Assembly: GCA_031216445.1 (NCBI GenBank)
Contig: CM062199.1
Span: forward strand, 9,080,501-9,144,500
Direction: 5' to 3'
DNA length: 64,000 nt
Source: Lateolabrax maculatus
Lineage: Eukaryota; Chordata; Actinopteri; Acropomatiformes; Lateolabracidae
Both the position numbers and the translations under genes were made by a program. Within the stretch, counting starts at the first letter, position 1; each line of letters begins with the position of its first letter. Below, one piece after another: positions 53,701-60,250 of the stretch. Under the pieces are notes generated by a model. It made no database searches and was not told the origin of the DNA. It was given only the letters and a program-made list of their open reading frames with translations.

Positions 53701-56638
53701 CAATTTGGCATCTATTATTGCGATGATTTGATCAACACCCTGTTGTTATGAAAAGTAATCCTCTTTGAAAAGGGTTGTTTTTGAATTATTTTATTATATT
53801 TTATTTCTTTACTCAGCCTGAGCTGTGTATCACCAACATGAGCTCCACTGCCTCTGTTTATCTAAAACTCTGCTTTAACCTGGCCAAAAGCAAAAAACAA
53901 CTAAAAAAAAAACATTTGATACCAAACTAGATTCAAGGCATTTTATTTAACTTGTCCAAAACCTAATCAGCATCAATTCATCACTTAAAAAGTAAGATAA
54001 GTAAAACCAACATGAATCAGTTCCCAAGTATTTAAATTGTCAAAGAGCAATTGCTGTTTAGAGAGTAAACCCGAGGAATCCGTGCAGCAGGAAAAGAGTC
54101 TATGATCAGTGACCAGAGGAGTTAATCATAATAAATGATGTCGTGACTTAAAGCTGGAGTACGGGACTTTATATATTCATATAAATGAACGTCCGTTACA
54201 TTCAAGTCCTTGCCAAACAAGTTCACACAATGCTGATTAAGCCTATCAGCACCAGGTAAATCTCTCTGTATTTTGCAGTATACCAGAGTTTCAAATCTGG
54301 TGTCTGTGGTGACATTCCTGCGCTGGCATGCCAGTAGTGATGCGCTTTACGGCAACCAGCAATGATTGGTTTTCCAGAGCTGATGGGGGGAGCAACAGTA
54401 GCAACGGAGTAGGCTACAGCAGCTAGGAGTATGACAGAGCCTATGGCGGAAAAACCTAGTCTGGCATCGCCAGACTAATTCGCAAATGCATATCAGTCTT
54501 GAACCTCTCAGTTCATTTTCGATTTCCAAAGGGCGTTATCAACGTGCAGACACAATCAATCAGAGCAACCACACACTGCCCTGTCAGACGTACGGCAAAC
54601 ACATATTTCTTATCAACATAAAGTTTAAGTGCAATTGTTTGTTCTTCTTTTAGAGAAAATGTCCCATCCAGTCCGTTTAATACTGCCACTGTAGCCAGTC
54701 GGAAACTTGCCGTTCAAGGAAAGATTTCAGTCAAAAAAAGAAAGCGATCAATGGCCGATCCCTGGGGCCGTCAGCAGCACACCTCCGGAGTTGTTGGAGA
54801 ATCACTCAGCTTGTCTATTAGACTTAAAAGATTCTTATAGACAAGAATCTCTTGACTCTTTGGTTTGATACTTGGGTTTATTTTCATTGTCCAGCTGTTG
54901 TATTGAGTTTCATATTTTCGTTTGGTTCCTGGGATCCCGAAGAAAAGTTTTTTGTTAAGGTAAGGTCTCATTCATTAGTAGTTGAACTGCGGGTTTTGTA
55001 TTGAGCACTGACTGTATAATGCACTGTGGGGACAAATTCTTGTGTGTTTTGTGTCTATTGTTGTCTGCTGGTGCCTTTTAAAATACCTGGTTGTTAGTGA
55101 TTGTTACCGGGGCCATGTACAGAAAGACAGGTGTCTTTTGTATGGTTGACTGGTACATATAAAAATATTATCTTTGTCAGACTTGCACTCATACTGGCTT
55201 CGGGGCTCCAGTCAAACCGCTACAGTACCTCATAAGCACACGTCGACAGTGTTGGTGTAATAGATTACCCTCAATGCCATATGAGGGAGACTAAAGTTCC
55301 AAACTCCAGCTTTAAAGAATAAGGATGTGCTGAGCTGAGCCATAGCAGATAATACAAATTTTGATTACATGTAATTGGATCACAAAAATGCAACTTTAGT
55401 TTTGCAGCACTCTTACAACAGTTGCTGCTTGAAACACTAAAAGGGGATTAGGTTAAGTTTTTTTATTTTTATTTTGTGACTGATTTTAAGCCCTAATCAG
55501 TAACCATATAAATTGTAGGTATATATGTACATTTTTAACTGAATAAAAAACAAAAAAACATAAGGGCAAAGTACAGAATTCTTTTGTGACATTTAGTTTG
55601 TTATAATGTTATGTAACTTAAAATGTAAATTGTTATTATTATAATTATGATTGTTTTTATTATGAATATCAAAGACTTGATCATGTTAATTTATGTTGGT
55701 TATAGATGATGGTAATTAGAGTGTAAATGCATTGTCTCCACATTGTCAGACAGAATTATACTGCATCAGTGCTTGTAATTAACTATGAAAACAACAACTT
55801 ATATTGGAAAGAAGACATTATTGTACAACACTTGTTCATCAGGCTTGATGAATTCAGACCTGTGGCAGTAAACATCTGTCACAGCTGTAGCAGAAATTAG
55901 AACCACAATATACTCTTGCTGGAACTCAGTTGTTGCTTGCAGGGACTAAAGTTGTGGAGAGTTTGAAATGAGTGAGGGTGTACATTTTAGCACCTAGGCT
56001 GAGGCACATTAGCAAAAACTTGTGAAGTTATACAATTAGCACTGCAGTGTCTTAAGATAAATGACCTGGAAAATGTTAATGTATGTTTAAATGTTCTATT
56101 TCTTTTTGAAAACTCCTTGTTAACATGTCCCATCACTTAGTCTGAGCATCTCTTTGATGATTTCAAAGTTTATTTGCAGAAAGGATGCCACATAGTCTAT
56201 AGACTGCTTTATTTGCAGGACTAGAAATGATTAAAATGGAGCATTTATATTCTCAGAGAGTGTTCATCACCAATAGCAACAAAATAATTTGGGCTATAAA
56301 TTCCTCAGAAGTCCAGTCCAGCGTCAGCAACAGTTCTCATCCGTGCATCCATCCATGCATCTATCCTTCCTCTCATCTGTCCTCCTTTGTTAATTAGTAA
56401 GAAGGGGCTTAAAACTGCTTGCCAAGCCATTCCCCTTTTGTCCTCGTCTGCTGCATGGCTGAGTTGAAGGCCTTATTATTTCCTCACAAAGGGAAGCTGG
56501 TGAACGGACATTAACTCAGATTCAAACCAAATCCACCACCACCCCAATTAGTGAGATTATAGCTGTCACAGTGCATGCCGAGCCGGGCTGCCTCACGTAA
56601 ACGAAGGAGACTAATAAAGTACCAACAGCTGCTGGTAG

Positions 56639-56675
<37 letters not shown>

Positions 56676-59600
56676 AATGCACGCACAACAGGACATGCAC
56701 ACACATAGGCAACAAACAACTATGTATAGTTAACATGCACTTGCAAAGACAAGTATATGTAAGTACATGCACAGACTTTCAGGGAGACGCATAAACACTG
56801 ACGTGCATCAAGTGCTCTCTCTACAGCCACACACACACGTAGTTACAAAGGTAGGCAGCGGTACACATATATGCACACAGACGCTGACCACAGCCACTCA
56901 CAAATGAATCATCTCCAGCTGTGAGCTCTCGACCTGACAAATCCAGTTTGTGCACATTTGAGCACTGAGATGTGTGTAGAAGATATGAGCTTGGTGTTTG
57001 TGCAGTAAGGCTTTGTCAACAAGTCCAGTATTACAGCTCTGTAGACAGAGAGCAGCCGCCAGCACACAGGGAAGGATCCACAGGTTGTGTGCGCAGCTCA
57101 AGGAACAGGATCTCAAAGCCAATAAAGCACAGATTCTTCACAAAAAGACAACACATACATTCTGTCTTTCCTCTGTCCTTTCTTTCTTCCTTCTGTCCTC
57201 CTTTCTTCACATCTGTTCTTGCTTCCCTCTTTTCATCTGTTCTTGCTTTCTTCTTTACCTCTTTTATATCTTCCATTCTTTCTTTCTCTTTTGTCTTTTC
57301 TTCTGTCACTCTATCTCTGTCTCTATATGTGTCTTTATCTATCTTTCTCTCCATTTGTCTCTCTGTATTTCTGCTTTGTCTGTCAATCCAAATCTTTCTT
57401 TCTTTGATGTTAAACACAACAGAGAACGGAAACTAGCCTGGCATCGCCAGACTTATTCACAAATGTGTATTCTGGAACCTCTCAGTTCATTCTCGATTTC
57501 CAAGGGGTGTTATCAACCAATCAGACCAATGAAACTTTGTCCTGAAGTATAAAATAAAAACATGCTGTCCCGTTCGTTTAACATTGACACAGTAGCGGAT
57601 TCAACAGAACATTCCACATCAGCGGCAGCCATTTTGATTGTTTACGAAAATGCCTCAACGGGTTCTCTCCTGTCCCGCCCCATATTAGATAAACTAGTTG
57701 TGATTTGCCTGACAAATTCTAGTCTGAATGGGAGGGGGGCCGGACATATCTGCCAGAGCAAATAAAACTTGAGTGCGCAGACTCGACAGGTTCCCAGTCA
57801 AAACAGAAGCAGCAGGAGCAGTGGAAGTGGTGGTTGGTGTTCCTTCACCCTTTGCTCTGAGGATGTACCCAGTAATACAAAACCACCCCACCTCCTTGAC
57901 TCCATCCTGACAAACACACACACACCACTCAGCTTTATTTGCTGTTCATCCCAACATAAAATCTTCAGTAGTCATGGCACCACTCTGACTCCATACCTGT
58001 CATTTCTCTTCCATTTCCTGTGGCTTAGATAGAGAACATGTCCCATTTTTCCCCCACCGGAGACAGCCCTAATAGGGACAGCAGAGAATTAACAAGAGAC
58101 ACAGCATCTTTTTATTTGAGTTATTTCATAGATGTGCAAGACACTGAAAGTACCGCATGTTCCTCCACAGAGAAAAAGACAGGAGAAATAATTCAGGATA
58201 ATGAAAACTTATTTAGCTTCAGAGGTCAAATTGTATTCATCATTTCCCATAACCACAGCTGGTTGCCTTTTAATGCTGGCCTCGCTGTTTTTATGGACAG
58301 AAAGATCCTGGTGTCAAAGCAGTGAAAGATATTGGTCCTCCAGGTTGTTGGCGAGGTGACAACTGCTCATTGGTGCATTGTGTGTTTTATAGCTGCTTCC
58401 TCGAGGATTCAAAAGATGTACAGTTTGAGTCGAAGTCCTCTCTGTATTGTCCCTCTGCTTGACAGACAGAAACACTGTGTTGTAATTCACTGCCATAACA
58501 ACTTAAAAGGGGCCATCTGCGAACACACACACAGACAGTGGATGGCATCGTCAGTTTCTCGTTTTCATTGTTCCTTGTCTGATGATCTGTGATTGCAGGA
58601 GACTCTGCAGATACCTGTGGGGATCCAGGCACACCTGCCCATGCCAGCAGGGAGGCAGGGAACTTCAAAGTGCGCAGCAAGGTGCGCTTCACCTGCGCAG
58701 TGGGACATACACTGTACGGATCGGCAGAGAGGATCTGCTTCCCCAATGGGACCTGGTCGGGCAGACAACCGTTCTGTAAACGTAAGGAAATCTTTAAAAT
58801 GTCTCTGTGATGTTATGTATGAAACAGTAGGAGAAGAGTGCATAGGAGTCATAGAGAGGGGTAATACACACATACTGCTTCACACATACACATTCAAAGG
58901 CATACAGTTACACTCACAAAGAGATGCATGGTTAGGCTAGGGCAGGGTTTTGAATACTTCAATACTTACAAACTGTCAAATACAAAAAGCTAGAATATAA
59001 GGCTCCGCCGGGTTTCTTAGTCTTGTTTACTTATTTCTTTGATCAAATATTTGTAATTTTCGACTGTTTAGTCAAAGTTCTTGCAGGACTGCTTTGTGTT
59101 ACAGGGGCGCTCCGCCTTATCAAGGTGCACATCATGTTTAGTTTACTCGTCACAGAGAGCAACAATCCTGATTAAGTTATTTCAGCTTGGAGACTGCACA
59201 TTTTTAGCAGAAATCCTGTGTTACAAACTGGTTGCAGGTTTTTTGAAAGACAAGGTCATGTATTCACAAGGCAGGGAACAAAAGACCCTATTGAGTTGGA
59301 TTATAGGAATGGTGGGATCCATTGTTTTAGGGGCTTAACCTATTCTTGAGATTTAAAGACAGGATATCTCAGGCCATCCTCCAATTTTGATGATTCTTTT
59401 CAAATCTGTCTTTTGTCAGTCACCTAATTATACGGAAGTACAATACCATAGTGCTGAATGCCCCACATTAAACAGCAATGAATTTGACAAGTTTGCTTAT
59501 TTTCTTAAAAATGTCTTTGTATACTCCTCGAAAATACTTTACCAAAATACCAAAAAGTATTGTTTTTTGGTATGGTAATGATGTGCAAATGTGCATTGAG

Positions 59601-60204
59601 TGTACAGATAGGTACTCATGTTCATCCATACTTACACACACAAATCATTGCAAAAGCTCACAAACACAGTACTGCACCAGATGGATAAGTATCTCTCTGC
59701 TGCAGTCTGGTATTCTCTGCCAGCACATGGTGCTGTGACTAGCTTCCAGATTGCAACCAAAAAATTCATTAATTCTAGACACCTAAAGCCAAGTTCTTTT
59801 TGGATTGTGATAAATGAATCATTGTGGATTTTGAAGATATTAGTTCACAGAACGCCAGCTCTACATCTTACATAAATTACCCCAAGGGGTCAACCGGATA
59901 TTGAGGCAAATGTGTGACTACTTCTGCTCTCCTCAACTTACTGTCCGCCAGCTTGGCACAGTTCCAGTGTCATTTTTAGTATAAAAGGCCAATTCATAGA
60001 CCATCTGAAGTACTCTCTGTATAGCTATCTTTCATTCCATATTTCTAGTTTAACCCTTTTTTCTTTCTGTCTTTTCCTCCTCTCTCCCTCTATCCTTTAT
60101 TTTCCCTGATGTCAGCCTTTTTCTGTCGCTTCTCCCCTGATTTCTCTCTGTCTTAATCTTGTTGTCTGGCTGTCTCTTCGTCCCTGTCCACTCCACCATC
60201 TGTA

Positions 60205-60250
<46 letters not shown>

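Larger units (their letters stand above)
51628..58598 (+). other. csmd3: Intron between Sushi 21 and Sushi 22
   Basis: 6971 nt, the longest complete intron here and the richest in mobile-element sequence: a probable dispersed repeat (51890-52190), a foldback element (52290-52896), a TTAA-ended element (54148-55315) and two MITE-like copies (54456 and 57433). No csmd3 exon was found within it. Confidence 0.75.

Noticed and set aside
57031..57417. Minus-strand open frame of 128 codons rich in Arg, Lys and Glu.
   Set aside because: It is the complement of a C/T low-complexity stretch, and composition alone explains it.
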